A DNA stretch of 64,000 nucleotides from Psococerastis gibbosa (GCA_963971405.1 OZ020486.1:30713419-30777418), one strand, 5' to 3'; positions 22,245-34,120 are shown, numbered from the stretch's first letter. The notes: a model not told the origin generated them from the sequence alone. Program-made: numbers and translations.

Positions 22245-22740
22245 TATGCAGCCAACGGCCTTACCAAGTTGAATTCACGAGAACAGAGTGTGTCAGGACA
22301 TGTAGAATAGCGGTACGGACTCTGACTTTCACCCGAAAGGTTGTTGGTTCGAGTCCTACACTTCCTACATTTTCTGGCCATGCTTCGGAGGGCATGTAAA
22401 GCAGGCGGACCCGGGACTTCCTAGTTGAGTGTCAGAGAGGGCTTTAAAGCCCTAACTCCGTTAGGTTGGCTTAGTAATAGAACAAAAAGTCAATATTTAT
22501 TTATTTATTTATTCAAACTGAGGCAAACTTGGTTGTGTGGACAGCGTTGGCAGGGGAATATGGTGATGGGACATGATAATGCGCTGAGACTATACCAGTC
22601 AGTCTACGTGAGTGTCGAGTCCTGGTCCCCTCCGAATTAATCGTGTGCCTTTACTATGTTCCCCAAGTGGCTCGGAATCCACTATAATCCACCCTTTCAG
22701 CCGGCTCACCTTCTCCTCGAGGTGAAGGGGTTTGCCCATA
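22245..22740 (+). repeat. Dispersed repeat interrupted by SINE-A
   Basis: Matches 39040-39295 in order: CAGCCAAC.GCC, AAGTTGAAT, GGGACATGATAA.GCGCTGAGA, GTGTCGAGTCCTGG, CCTCCGAA, AATCGTGTG and CTTCT.CTCGAGGTGA. The copy at 39040 has no SINE, so the SINE at 22296-22513 entered after the repeat dispersed. No coding domain identified and no terminal repeats seen. Confidence 0.75.
22296..22513 (+). repeat. SINE-A copy, the best-preserved one
   Basis: Complete from GGACATGTAGAATAGCGGTA through the B-box GGTTCGAGTCC, CATGCTTCGGAGGGCATG, CTTTAAAGCCCTAACTCCG and TTAGTAATAGAACAAAAAGTC to an ATTT-rich tail; about 218 bp. It is a suitable reference for the family. Confidence 0.9.
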
Positions 22741-24660
22741 TACCCCCGCCAGGTTGACAGGGTTGTTTAAAGCAGAAGTGCGGAAAAGAAAAATGCAGAA
22801 AGCAAAAAAGGAAAAAGAAAAAAAAAAGGAAACTATGACGTATTCTATGATTTGGCGCTTTTTGTTTAGAGTGAGAGAAAGAAAGATTATATAAATGGAA
22901 CCTCAAAACGTATAAATCCGTTGAAATTTCCAAAACTTTGAACACTTTTGCTACCTATGCTAACACATAAATAGGAAAGCAAGAAATCCTTTGGTAACAT
23001 ACGAGTAGACTGAAATGTAGGCCACAAATTTGTTTACTCCAGGTACAACATTATTATTCAGAGCAGAAAGATTTCCTTTCCGTTTTAAAAACCCTAATAA
23101 ATGCAAACAGGCTCAACGTTATGTACTCGGGGGAGGTTAACCAAATAGGCAGAGCCCACAGAGGGATTCTTTGATGGTCAAAGATATTTTTAAGTTTGCA
23201 TTTTTAATAGAACTCGGTAAAAAGTAGCAAAAGGCTCACTGTTTAAATTGAACCTGATGCAAGCAACAGAGGAGCGAGGGTGGGCTCACTGCTCAGGGAT
23301 CGCTCTCATCTAATTAACGCCACACTTTTACTTTTAAGCCTTTTTAAGAGAAGGAAACCACCGTCAGTTATGTGGGAAGATCGAGAAGGTTCGTATTCCA
23401 TTTTATTTGTTACGTCCAGTATAATTTTAGCTTAGGCTATAATATGCAACACAGAAATGCAGAAATGACCTAATTAAACTCAAAAGTACCACACATACGT
23501 AGGCTACCTATGCAACAATGTACTTACTTACTTACTTACTACAGATTGTGTACCGTAGTTTAAAACGAATCTTAGCGTCAGTTACCAAAGGCAGCTGTAC
23601 CGCAAATGCACACCAATATGGCAGCCAATTTCTTTTCCCTTAATTTTAATAAGCTCATTGAAAAGAGGTTTGTGGATGAGGCGGCAATTAAAAATAGTTA
23701 CGCCATAATAAAAATCTATAATTATAATAATATAATGTGCATTTATAATAATTATAAATTGGGTACAGCAACTAATACCGTACTCCAGACTATGTATTAC
23801 GATTAGTTGTTTATGAACAGTATAAGTTACTGGCGGACTAGGAATGTAGGTACCGTACGTATGGTCATTCCTTAAAAATCAAATGGAAAGGGTCAAAAGT
23901 TTTGAATAGAGTATATGGAATGCGAAGCCAAGGTAAAGGATTCAATGGAATTTCAGAAAAATGAAATGAAAACATTGAAAGGGTAAAAACAACAGCAAAC
24001 CCAAACAAAATATTACAAATTCTCGGCAGAAGCCTCCTCGAGAAATTCTCAACCACACAATGCAAAAATTTCCCCCTGCTCCACCCACTCGCGTCCCCGT
24101 TTATATTTACATACTTGAGAGTACCTTTGTGTCGAGAACCCATAGAAACCCATCTACATCAAAGCTGGCTACCTGAAAGAAATAGGTACTCATACATACT
24201 GTATGTCATCAGCTACGGTAGTTATAAGTTGGAATGTCCCAGGCATGCGAAAAGGTAGCTAGAAGACAACATTTTTTTGAATAGCTTTCATTTGGTGCGA
24301 TTGTAGAGACCATACAGATCTTTTATTGGAAATTGCCATAGCCAATAAGAAAATGTACACACCGCATCTAGCTAATGGGCCATTAGAAAATGCCGTATGT
24401 ATAGTGCATGAGTCAGACCAGTGCAATAAGGCACATAAACAAATGCATAAATAACGTAATGGAAAAAATTACAACAATAGATAATAATAGGAACAGCATA
24501 CGTAAAAATAGCCTATGTGAAAATAATGTCTAAGAGGCATAATTAAAAATGACCTATGTAGGCATCATAAATATATAATTCAAACTGGAAAACGTGGCAG
24601 GTGTCACATGAAAAGGAGGAAAGAAAGGGAGAAATATTCAAAAAAATTAGTGTCTATAAA
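22741..24660. other. Gene-free stretch with one repeat scrap
   Basis: About 22895-22940 (GGAACCTCAAAACGTATAAA, TCCGTTGAAATTT) is a minus-strand piece of the GCTTTCC repeat. The remainder is AT-rich with no recognised gene. Confidence 0.45.
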
Positions 24661-25700
24661 GTGCCAAATTAGCCGTCGGCATAGCTTGTGGAAACAGAGT
24701 GCTTCTTAGGATTCTCTGACATGGAGCAACTTGTCAAAATGAAAAATCTGAACACTGTGCATCCTGATGCTGCTACGTTCGTACTTCGTTGGTCTGAGCC
24801 AGCGGTTCCCAACCGGTGGGGCGCGAGAGGTCTCCAGGTGGGGCGCAGAGAGATGACAATTGTATTATTATTCATAAACTTATTCTTGGTACAACAGCCT
24901 CTATAAACTATATACTGTATATCTAAACTATATATATATATATCCAAACAGTGTCAAAAAGCTCACTAATGAACTGAATTTAAAAAAAATCTCTTTTAAT
25001 GATCCTGTGTGTTATTATTGCAGTAGTAGCAGTGAGTAGTACATATATTATAAAAAAAAGGCTCAAAAAGGTTGGGAACCGCTAGTCTAAGCCACGGACG
25101 ATTCTCCCAGTCGCGATTTGCCGGCGTCTTTCCTATTGTAGGAAAAGGCTTGGTGAATGGTCGGTGCAAAGCCAGAGAGTCTGTTTCAGAAGATTACTAT
25201 GATCTGGAGTGCCTAGGGGAAAACCGTTCACTTTTGTGTGGCGGCTTCACACCATCAGCTTCCGAAGTCAATAAGAAAACTAATTCTACTGGCCCTATGG
25301 CTACGCTGGCAAATCCTGACTGGGAGAATCGTTTGCGAGTACTGGGCCTAAAGGACTGTGAACATAATAGAGACCTAGAGACGGCAAGTAAACTTGTCAA
25401 AATGTGAAAACACTTGCAAGTCTGACAGGATTTGACCAGTTTGGGAGATGGTTGTTGAGTGGCTACGCTACGGGGAGAATACCCGGCTTATAGTGAAGCA
25501 AAAACAGGGCTGACACAGCTACCTGAGCTATGGAAAGGTGTAATAATCAGAGGGACACAATGTGAAACCTCAGGTTATACAAAGGAGGCAAACTGGGTTA
25601 CAATGCGAACCAGAGTCATCGACTTCGATGGCCAGGTGGTAACGTGCTTGCACTTGTGCGAGTCTTTACACGCCATGCAATAGCTACAGTAACGTCTACC
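24661..25700. other. Unclassified less AT-rich block hosting a hAT MITE
   Basis: Around the MITE, the flanking sequence is less AT-rich than its surroundings and holds open frames, for example the plus frame to 25407 that begins inside the MITE and ends ASKLVKM. The 25600-25690 portion recurs near 32030 (ATGCGAACCAGAGTCATC) and near 20880. I read it as an old dispersed element of unknown class. No domain is recognised. Confidence 0.35.
24800..25084 (+). mobile_element. hAT-type MITE, 285 bp
   Basis: The left end CAGCGGTTCCCAACC and right end GGTTGGGAACCGCTA are inverted repeats of a type widely seen in animal hAT elements. The flanks GTCTGAGC (24792-24799) and GTCTAAGC (25085-25092) agree at seven of eight positions. 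The interior is AT-rich and non-coding. Confidence 0.92.
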
Positions 25701-26275
25701 CGATCACGAAAACAAATTGCAAAATACAAAATATTCAATTAGCGGCTTGTTGGCTTAGCTTCCAGCAAAATTTATTTTTTAGTACACAGTAGGGTTAGGC
25801 CTAATGATATTAAATCTCTAAAACAAAAAAAAAAGCGTAAGAAAAGAAATGTGAAGTGCTGAAACAAAGTGAGTTGCTGTTGGCGGAAACTTATGCTGCC
25901 AGGTAGTTAGGGTTAAATGGGCCCCACAGCAATTTATCAAACTTCTTTTCTGCTGCGGGCTACAATGGGGAAATGCTGCTGTTACACATTGAAAATCTGT
26001 CAGCGCTGCATGATAAATGCCATTGCATTCATTCTATAATCAGCGTCTCAAGTCCACAACAATATCCTATTTTTAATTCATCAATTATGACAGTAAGTGT
26101 TGAAGGTACCTACCCATAACCTCAGTAATGGAGAACCTATACTTTTCAAATGTTCAATTTCCCCAGTGGTTCACGACTAGCTTACGAGCTTTAAATCTTT
26201 CTTTAAAGCTGGGAATTTTTTTTTTTGCATAATTTGGGTGTGACTACATAGTTAATTCACATGTATACTCATCTG

Positions 26276-26444
26276 CAGCCTGATCGAGGCGATTATAATA
26301 CCGGTATTTATTTAATCCCCTGGTAATAAAAATATAAACAAGATAATTTTATAATGGAAAGTGCTATTCAAAATTTGTTTGTTTACAGTTATAATCCTAG
26401 GGTATTTATTTAACCCCGGTATTATAATCGCCTCGATCAGGCTG
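26276..26444. mobile_element. Short inverted-repeat MITE, copy 2
   Basis: CAGCCTGATCGAGGCGATTA at the left and its exact complement at the right give perfect arms of about 29 bp ending at CCGG, followed by imperfect pairing inward. The interior matches 9243-9401. The immediate flanks share only CTG, so the duplication length is unresolved. The preserved arms suggest a relatively young copy. Confidence 0.8.
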
Positions 26445-27319
26445 CTGAAATATTATTACCGCAGAAACACCCGACAAGGAACATTAAAAATATTTTATAG
26501 AATTATAGTAAATCAGTAGGGAAACAGACAGCTTTCAGAGAAAGCATGCATTTTTTATGAAATTTTTATATCTATACGAGAAATGAATTAACTTCGGCAA
26601 AAATACACGGCAATTCAATGTTTAAAAAATAATTCGAAATCTGCCCCTTAATAATACTTGGCAGCCTATAAATGTTATTTGTATGCTTTGCTCAAACTTT
26701 CACAGCATCATCAGCTATTCGGAAAAAAACGCCAAAGCCTCTTTCTTATTGTTACTATTAATTAATTAATTAATACTGCATAATCATCATAAAATAACAA
26801 CTCTAAGGATAAAATAATTAAACGTGCAATGGGTTGGAACGCTTTGGATACAAAATTAAAACAGATGGTAACCTATCTAGGCGCTGGTGTGGGTTTCAGA
26901 ATAGAAATTTATAAAGTAATGATTATTAAATGAAATTTTGGGGGTACCGCAGGGAGCAGCGATCCTGCAGAAGACGGAAAAGTTGATGGGGGTACGCAAG
27001 TTTTAGCTTTTAGGGTTAGGTGGGGTAACTTGATCCGCACAAGTTGAGGTTTCCCCTAATACTTGTCGGATTCGCAATTAAATTTGTCGTATATTCGCTC
27101 TCTTTAATGTAGCCTACTTACCTTCATTGTTATGCCTTTTGCATGTCACATCTTATTGGGAACGTAATTTCATTCAGTCGAAAATGGAAAAATTATTTAG
27201 ACTGAATCAGACAAACGTATGCAATTTTAATACTGAATTCAGCCTTTAGGGCCGTTGCGAGAATCAGAGTGCCTCGGGTCACAGTGGATTTCTGGGTCCT
27301 CTACCCTCCCATACATTTT
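26445..27319. other. Gene-free stretch
   Basis: AT-rich, with ATTA repeats near 26757-26775. No gene or bounded repeat recognised. Confidence 0.4.
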
Positions 27320-27700
27320 TGCTTTCCAATTTATACGTAGTATAAGGAAAGCTTTGTGATGGTCGAAATTTTCGATTCCGAGATTTCAACGGATTTACAC
27401 GTTTTCAGGTCCAAGGAACCCAAAAAAGTGGTTTTTACGAAATGTCTGTCTGTCTGTCTTTCTGTTCGTTGATTTTCGGGCAAACTACTCGGTCGATTTT
27501 CATGAAATTCGGCATGTAGGTTCAAAAAAAAATCATGCCTCGGAACTATTTTTTTTATTTGGGGCTAACTCAATTTGGGGGGTTTTTATTTTCAAAAACT
27601 CCAAAAAAACGTCTAAAAAAATTATTTCTCAAAAACGGCTCCAACGATTTCTTTTAAATTCACATATATTGTAGTTGTTAATGTTGATAAAATACGGTGT
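27320..27700 (+). mobile_element. GCTTTCC repeat, left half
   Basis: Starts at the terminal motif TGCTTTCCAATTTATACG and follows the complete copies through TTCGATTCCGAGATTTCAAC, GAAATGTCTGTCTGTCTG, TTTGGGGCTAACTCAATTTG and CACATATATTGTAGTTGTTA. It then stops near 27700, so the right half is missing. On the minus strand a 64-codon frame ends at the left terminal motif (SKISTITKLSLYYV). Confidence 0.85.
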
Positions 27701-27984
27701 CTGATCCTCCAGACACCGTTCTCCGATCTAGCACCGAAGATAAAGAAGCATTTTGTTCTCGAAGACTCTTAATCATTGGGCGTCTTTAATGGAATGTGCC
27801 ACACATAAAATTTAAATTCTATGAATACTAGAGACAATTCATTTTTACCTGTTGAGACGGCGACCAATGTTCGACTTCCGGATAATTTCTATTTTCTACA
27901 TAACGTTTCATTTGATGACCCCTTGAGCCTAAAACCACCCCTGGCCTATGAAATTTAAAGAACCGGTCCGAGTTTACTCGAACA

Positions 27985-28816
27985 TGCTTTCCAATTTATC
28001 AATTAGTAGGGAGAGAAAATGAATAATTTCATGGCAAATAATTTTCCTATGGTTAAATTTCGGATATCTCGGGGGGGGGGGGGGGGGGGGTGTCCACCTG
28101 ACGTCGACGGAGGTGAGGTAGCCTCAATATATTTAAAACACATTACAACACAGTAATAATGGCAGGGCAGGCAATGCATTTCAGCGTGAAATTTCTATCA
28201 TTTATTAAAAAAAAAAAATTTTGCGCAAAAGCAAATAGGTTTTTGGAAAAGCAAACTGTCCGGTTTCGTTACTCAACTTAACACCTAAAACATGCCTGAA
28301 GGTAGAAGTCATCGATAGAAAAGTTTCGCAGAAATATTATTTTTTAGTCATTTTTCATTAAAATTAAGTTATTTTTTTTTTACCCCCAGAAGCAAACTAT
28401 CAAGGGGTAAGAGACCCCCCGCATTTTATCAACATTAAGCACGACTAGAATATATGTGAATTAAAAAGAAATCGTTGGAGCCGTTTTTGAGAAATAATTT
28501 TTTTAGACGTTTTTTTGGAGTTTTTTGAGAATAAACCCCCCCCCCCCCAAATTAAGTTAGCCCCAAATAAAAAAAAATGGTCCTGAGGTATGATTTTTGT
28601 GAACCTACATGCCAAATTTCACTCAAATCCACCGAGTAGTTTGCCCGGAAATCGACGAACAGACAGACCGACAGACCGACCGACAGGCAGACATTTCGTA
28701 AAAAACACTTTTTTGGGTTCCTGGGACTTCAAAACGTGTAAATCCGTTGAAATTTCGGAATCGAAAATTTCGACCGTCACAAAGCTTTCCTTATACTACG
28801 TATAAATTGGAAAGCA
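27985..28816 (-). mobile_element. GCTTTCC repeat, complete copy, about 830 bp
   Basis: Both ends are present as inverted copies: TGCTTTCCAATTTAT on the left and ATAAATTGGAAAGCA on the right. Bases outside the left end (GAACCGGTCCGAG, 27958-27984) recur beside the same end in the copies at 46363 and 62447, so the element may extend about 27 bp past the inverted motif. No target duplication is obvious. It contains long G, C and T homopolymers. The frame 28590-28805 encodes a 71-residue peptide with FVKNTFLGSWDFKTCKSVEI, similar to that of the copy at 27320. I treat the repeat as a non-autonomous DNA element of unknown superfamily. Confidence 0.8.
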
Positions 28817-30101
28817 ACAATATTCTTCGCTGTAGCGAATGTCCAATCTCTTGTATGTGGAACTCTGGGCAGGACATTAACCAGCGACGTAACCGAGTTG
28901 TCAATTCTGATTTGTAATATTCATACGGAACTCTATGAACGCGTCATATAACTTAATTAAAACGAAAATCACGCGAATTTTCTATTCAATTAAAAAAAAA
29001 AAACATTTTTGCATTCAAACTGAACTCAACCCCGCCCTGGATTTCTATCCGAATAGTAAGCTACTCCATAAACTTTAATACTGGATGGAATGGAGCACAA
29101 TTCAGCACTCGAACCTCTTATGGTAAGTATAATATTTCACTCAACAAATTATACGAAGCACATAAAAGGAAATAGAGGGGAAACGGATAAAAAGTCAATG
29201 AAGCTTTCGAAAAGAAAAGGGAAAAAACCTCCCAACATAAAAAATGGAAAGTGTAAAGTGGGGGGGGGGGGGAAGAATCGTTAATTCGTTTATCGGATAT
29301 CGATGTAGACGGGGTAATGACACACTATTAAATTATTGCTCCAATTTTATTCACGTGTTAATTTTAACAGTCTCCGTTAATAGCCTTCATTATTTTTCAA
29401 TGCATAAATGGAAAATAACAGCCTGTATGATAATACCGTATATATTGCGTACCTATTTTACATTTTCATTATGCTTGTCAGTATGCTCCGCAGCCCAGAT
29501 ATTAAGTATTCCGCCATTGACCATTATTGCTGGCAGTTTTACATACAAGACTAATTATTAGATGTAATACTTTATTAATAATTTAATTTATCAAATTGTA
29601 GAAATTAAATAATTTAATAATCAATTTTGAGGTTCTGAAATAGGTGCGGCATGCCCAAATATTATTATATTAATATCATCCAATACTAGAGAAATTAGAT
29701 TTATTATAAATTATTTATAGATTTCGTGGGACAGTCGGAGGGAAAAGCAAATTGGTGCACGAATTTAAATTTCACAGAAAATATGGTAGAGGTACAATTG
29801 AGATGAAGTCTTCATCTACATGTTGTAAAACTAAAATTTGAAGGAGATAAATTTATTTTTACTTTAATTTTTTACTTTTCTTCACATTTTGATACATATC
29901 GTAGCATGACATCACATAGTTTGGCCACAGTTTTAGAACGAGTCAAAAACGTTTGGTTTGGGTCAGGTTCAAGCTTTCAAAAACTGAGGTCAAAGGGTGT
30001 TAGCACCGACTAAATACTATGCATAAACATGTAGAGGAGCATTTTATCTAATTCATGGTATCTCATTTAAAGGTCTATACGATCGATAGCTTATGAGAAA
30101 C
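28817..30101. other. Gene-free stretch
   Basis: Starts with TTCTTCGCTGTAGCGAATGTCC, a word that recurs near 44715-44735. A frame at 29244-29561 (105 codons) starts by a G homopolymer and has no recognised domain. No gene supported. Confidence 0.4.
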
Positions 30102-30105
30102 TTAA

Positions 30106-30504
30106 GAGGAAGCTGGCTGTACACATTGGCCACCCCTGAATCACCCTAAAATAGGTTGGTTTATATTTATTATTTAAATTAATACTTCAAGGTATTTAGA
30201 TTTGGTCTACTCAATTGATAGAGGACTATTTCATGCATAGTACTACGACGATTTATTTAGTTTTGCCCCAGGGGGTTTTCCGTGAAACTGATAACTGACA
30301 GAGATTTACCGAATTATCGAATTCATGGAAAAATTATGCCAACAAAAATGAAAAAAAAACGTTATAATAGGGTGTATGAAATAGTCCTGTAGCAATTGAG
30401 TGGGCCAACTCTTTATAAATTTAAGTATAAACTTAATTAAAAAATATAAACCGACCTGATTCAGGCTGATCCAGGGGTGGCCAATGTGTACGGCCAGCAT
30501 CCTC
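30106..30504. mobile_element. Foldback element with TTAA flanks, about 399 bp
   Basis: GAGGAAGCTGGCTGTACACA at the left pairs with the complement of TGTGTACGGCCAGCATCCTC at the right. Imperfect pairing continues for about 140 bp per arm (CATTGGCCACCCCTG, GGTTTATATTT, ACTCAATTG, GGACTATTTCAT). TTAA sits just outside each end (30102-30105, 30505-30508), the target duplication used by piggyBac-like and a few other superfamilies. Non-coding. Confidence 0.78.
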
Positions 30505-30508
30505 TTAA

Positions 30509-31306
30509 CATTTTACAAAAAACGCCCAGTAGGGATTGTCTTGTAAGGGGAGAGAATATAATATGACAGTATATAGGGTGGTCGACAAACCAGAGAATGT
30601 TGCTTGGAAAAGTGTCGCATCGGACACTAAAAAATGACTGATCTTTGTTTAAATGGCGAATTAAAACTGTCCAGTACGTCAGAGCATATCTCATGTGCAG
30701 TTCATCATATTTGCAGGTTTTGCTGTTTTCAGCAAATGGTAGGGCATTAATGTTGTATTGAGTTGCGACAGGTGACAATATTAATGACGATTTCAACCCC
30801 AGGGATCATCCAATGACGGAGCATTGCAAATTGCTCCAATATTATTCGTTGAACTGTACATCGAATAAAAGGAACGGTTTATACCTGACAAATATCACTG
30901 TGCAAAAATTAGTTCGTTACTCAATGTTAATTTTTTCCGCTCGCTGCCAGGTATACACCGCAACCACAGTATACTAATAACCATAATAAAAATAAAAATA
31001 TTTTCAAATCTTAGAATAAATTGACTTTAAAAAAAGCGCAAAAAAAGGACCAGCCATGTTGGTTTACTACAAGGGGATGCATACTTAAATTTACATTAGC
31101 CTATAGTAGAAGGGATTCATGGATCAACTGAAGGAGGACGTAGGAGCTCAACCGTACCAATAGCTGAAGAGGACCGAGAGAGCTGGAGGATGATGTGCAG
31201 GGAGTTGCTGCCAACCAATCGTTGAGATTGTGACCTCAGAAGAGTGAAATTACGGTATCGGTATTTAGTTAGCTATCGAGAAACTAAACCACAAATTAAA
31301 TACGCT
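30509..31306. other. Gene-free stretch
   Basis: A 111-codon minus frame (30461-30796) overlaps the end of the foldback and shows no domain. No gene supported. Confidence 0.4.
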
Positions 31307-31459
31307 CAAGGCCATAGCCAGGGGGGTCCAGGGGGTCCGGACCCCTTCCGAAATATTTGCAGTATACACTAGATACAATAGTTTTAAGCATATTCAGGTT
31401 ACCTCACCTCCGATAGACGGATGGATCACTCCCGGAAAAAATTTCTGGCTACGGCCTTG
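31307..31459 (+). mobile_element. Small hAT-type MITE, 153 bp
   Basis: The left end CAAGGCCATAGCCAGG and right end CTGGCTACGGCCTTG are inverted repeats. A perfect 8-bp duplication AATACGCT flanks it (31299-31306 and 31460-31467). A relic with the same right end lies at about 1600-1754. Non-coding. Confidence 0.92.
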
Positions 31460-31467
31460 AATACGCT

Positions 31468-32275
31468 ATGTGGTACCGGTCAGGTTTGCTAGCCCTTATT
31501 GCAACCTTTGGAAAATTGTAACCCGGTTCGACTACATTTTAAAACCTGAGATTTCAGATTATGCCCGCGCGTCTGGGTCCTGGCCTAAGCCCTGTTTTTG
31601 TTTCGCTTCAAGCCGGGAATCGTCCCCGTAGCACCTCAAATTGATGGCCGATTCCCGTCAGACTTGCATGTGTTTTCACATTCTGACAGATCTTTGGTGG
31701 TCGCTATCATGTACATGGTCATTGAGGGAATTTCACATAGCAGCAGCAGCAGGGTGCATAATACTCAGACTATTCACTTTGACATTCATTTCATTTTTCG
31801 TGTCTGGGGTAGAGACTCCTTGGGCGTACCCGATCGGGCGTACCCCGGGCAACGTTAAGTGGAAACATCTAGCAGCTAATCCTTTCACCGCCGAGAAGAG
31901 ACCTTCCTCATCTTTTGTGTATTCACCTTGACATGTTGCTGCAAGTCAGGAACAATAAACAAGAAGCCCCGCGTTTCCACACGCTATGCCGATAACATTG
32001 AAAAGGCTACATCTACAACAGTATGCGAACCAGAGTCATCAGTAGACCAATAACACAACAGGTCGTCTCAGTCAAGTAGTGGAATTTACGAAATGGTCGA
32101 TATAGGACAGACATTAATATGGTAAAACTCGTAAAAAACTGACTGTAATAAGCTGAAAACTTGAGTTTTATGAGTGAATTAATGGAGTGAGAAAAGAATA
32201 AAAATTATTATTATGGGGCTACTATAAAAAACACATCACAGTTAACAATATTTTCTGGAAATTGGCAATATTTTT
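31468..32275. other. Gene-free stretch
   Basis: A scrap near 32025-32045 (ATGCGAACCAGAGTCATC) matches 25600-25620. Two overlapping frames at 31598-31931 have no recognised domain. Confidence 0.4.
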
Positions 32276-34040
32276 TTGCAGAGAGACGATAAACGATTAA
32301 GGTTGGCTCCAACCATTCTACTGACAAGTAAAAGTTTTTCATCACTTAGGCATTCTGATTGTATAGGTCGGTATCCAACAGCACTCAAAGTTAGCAAAAT
32401 AGTCCCGATATATAAAGACGGAGATGCTTCGCAGGCCTCTCAGTACAGGCCGGTCCATGTCCAACCGGCGATAGGGAAACTACTCGAAACTTGTGTACAA
32501 ACGCGAATTTTAAAATATTTAGATTCGACCAACTACCTATCTCCTAATCAATTCGGGTTTCGAGCAGGAGTAAGTACAGAAAATGCTATCTTCGAATTGA
32601 TCGACGCAATGATCGAAGGGCTGGAGAGGGGTGAGAGGGTGGCTACGGTTCAAATCGACCTATCTAAATGTTTTGACGTAGTCAACCATTCGATTGCAAT
32701 GGAGAAACTAAAATGCTTGGGAATTAATGGATCGCTATTAGAGTGGTTTCGGGAATTAATGGATCGCTATTAGAGTGGTTTCGGTCATATTTTTCGGACA
32801 GAAGGCAAATAGTGCAAATAACCAGCCCTAAAGGTACCGCAAATAGCTCACCATTGCCAATTAAGCATGGAATATTTCAAGGGAGTGGATTAGGCCCCCT
32901 AATTTTTTTGATTTATACAAACCAACTATCAAATATTCCTATTAAATCAAAGATGGTCACCTTTGCAGACGATATAGGTATCTTGGTGAGAGCCCCTGAT
33001 AGCGAAAGACTCCAACAAGAAATCGAAAATGATACAAAAAAAGTCATGACCTGGATAAAACAACATAAACTAATACCTAATCTAAAAAAGACCAAGGTCA
33101 TGTACCCCAGCTACCGACAAACCAACAGTGTAAATAGAAATCTGATATATAATGGCCAAATAATTGAGGAAATAAACGAAATCAAGTACTTGGGTATCAC
33201 CATAGACAACAAGTTGACATGGAAACCACACATTGATAAATTACAAAAAAACCTCCGATCTATCAGCTACATATTATACAATCTACGGCGGTTTTTCCCA
33301 CAATCAGCGTTAATCACTCTATATAAAGCATGGTACCAAGCCAAACTAAGTTACTGCATAGGCATATGGGGGGGAGCAGCAGCGACCCATATTCAACCAT
33401 TACGAACGGCACAAAATTATACAGTAAAAACTCTCACAAGAAGCCATAGATGGTCACACTCAAACACAATATATAAAATGAATAAACTGCTGCCCATAAA
33501 CCTCCTATACAATAAAAATTTGCTAATGTTTACCACAAAACATATTGCAACAATAAACACACGTAATAATGCAAGACAACACACAACAAGATCAACAGCC
33601 TACCATACTCTCCCCCTTCCCCACTGGAACCTGACAAACTCAACACGATCATTACGATATAAGGCAACGACCCTGTACAACTTACTCACTAAGGACTTAC
33701 ACTCTAACAAACACGAGTATCCCACAGTAGACAACGACAACACTGACAAGAACACAAGAACAGCTATTTACAAGACAATCATTAGAATATGGACGAGGAA
33801 AGAACTGGACAAATTACAATAGTAATGCGACGACAAATTACAATAGTTGTAATGAGTAATTGTTTGTTTCTAATTTTTTAATTTTAATAATATTTTATTT
33901 TTAATAATCTAAGTAAATATATATAATACCGTAGTCTTAGTTTAGTGCTACCCTCGCACGCCCATGGCATGAGGGGGCACTACTTTATATATGTACCGAG
34001 AAAAAATGTAAAGAAATTACACGGATTTATTATTATTATT
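32276..34040 (+). pseudogene. LINE reverse transcriptase remnant (Jockey-like)
   Basis: This is the clearest coding remnant. Fingers: PTALKVSKIVPIYKDGDASQ and ASQYRPV. Palm: QFGFRAGVSTENAIFELIDA, then VATVQIDLSKCFDVVNHS with the first catalytic aspartate, then GIFQGSGLGPLIFLIYTNQL, then the active-site box TFADDIGIL (FADD at about 32962-32973). Thumb and C-terminus: EIKYLGITIDNKLTWKPHI, LSYCIGIWG and TLPLPHWN, ending at a stop at about 33822. The 5' part with the endonuclease is missing. A 32-bp direct tandem duplication (about 32721-32784) shifts the frame between the two halves. Beyond the stop are about 215 bp of AT-rich 3' sequence with CCCTCGCACGCCCATGGCAT, ending in a TTATTATTATTAT tail. 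The motif order fits the Jockey/CR1 group of non-LTR elements; the clade is not certain. A related C-terminus lies at 18751-19140. Confidence 0.9.
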
Positions 34041-34120
34041 ATATAGGGTAAAACCTAGTTGCAGGCAATTTATCTTTCGAATACAACTTCGTCCAACGGA
34101 TGGTCATAGTTGTTCTATTT

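Noticed and set aside
25072-25407. 111-codon frame ending ASKLVKM as a possible gene
   Set aside because: Its start lies inside a hAT MITE end, the frame crosses the insertion boundary, and no motif is recognisable.
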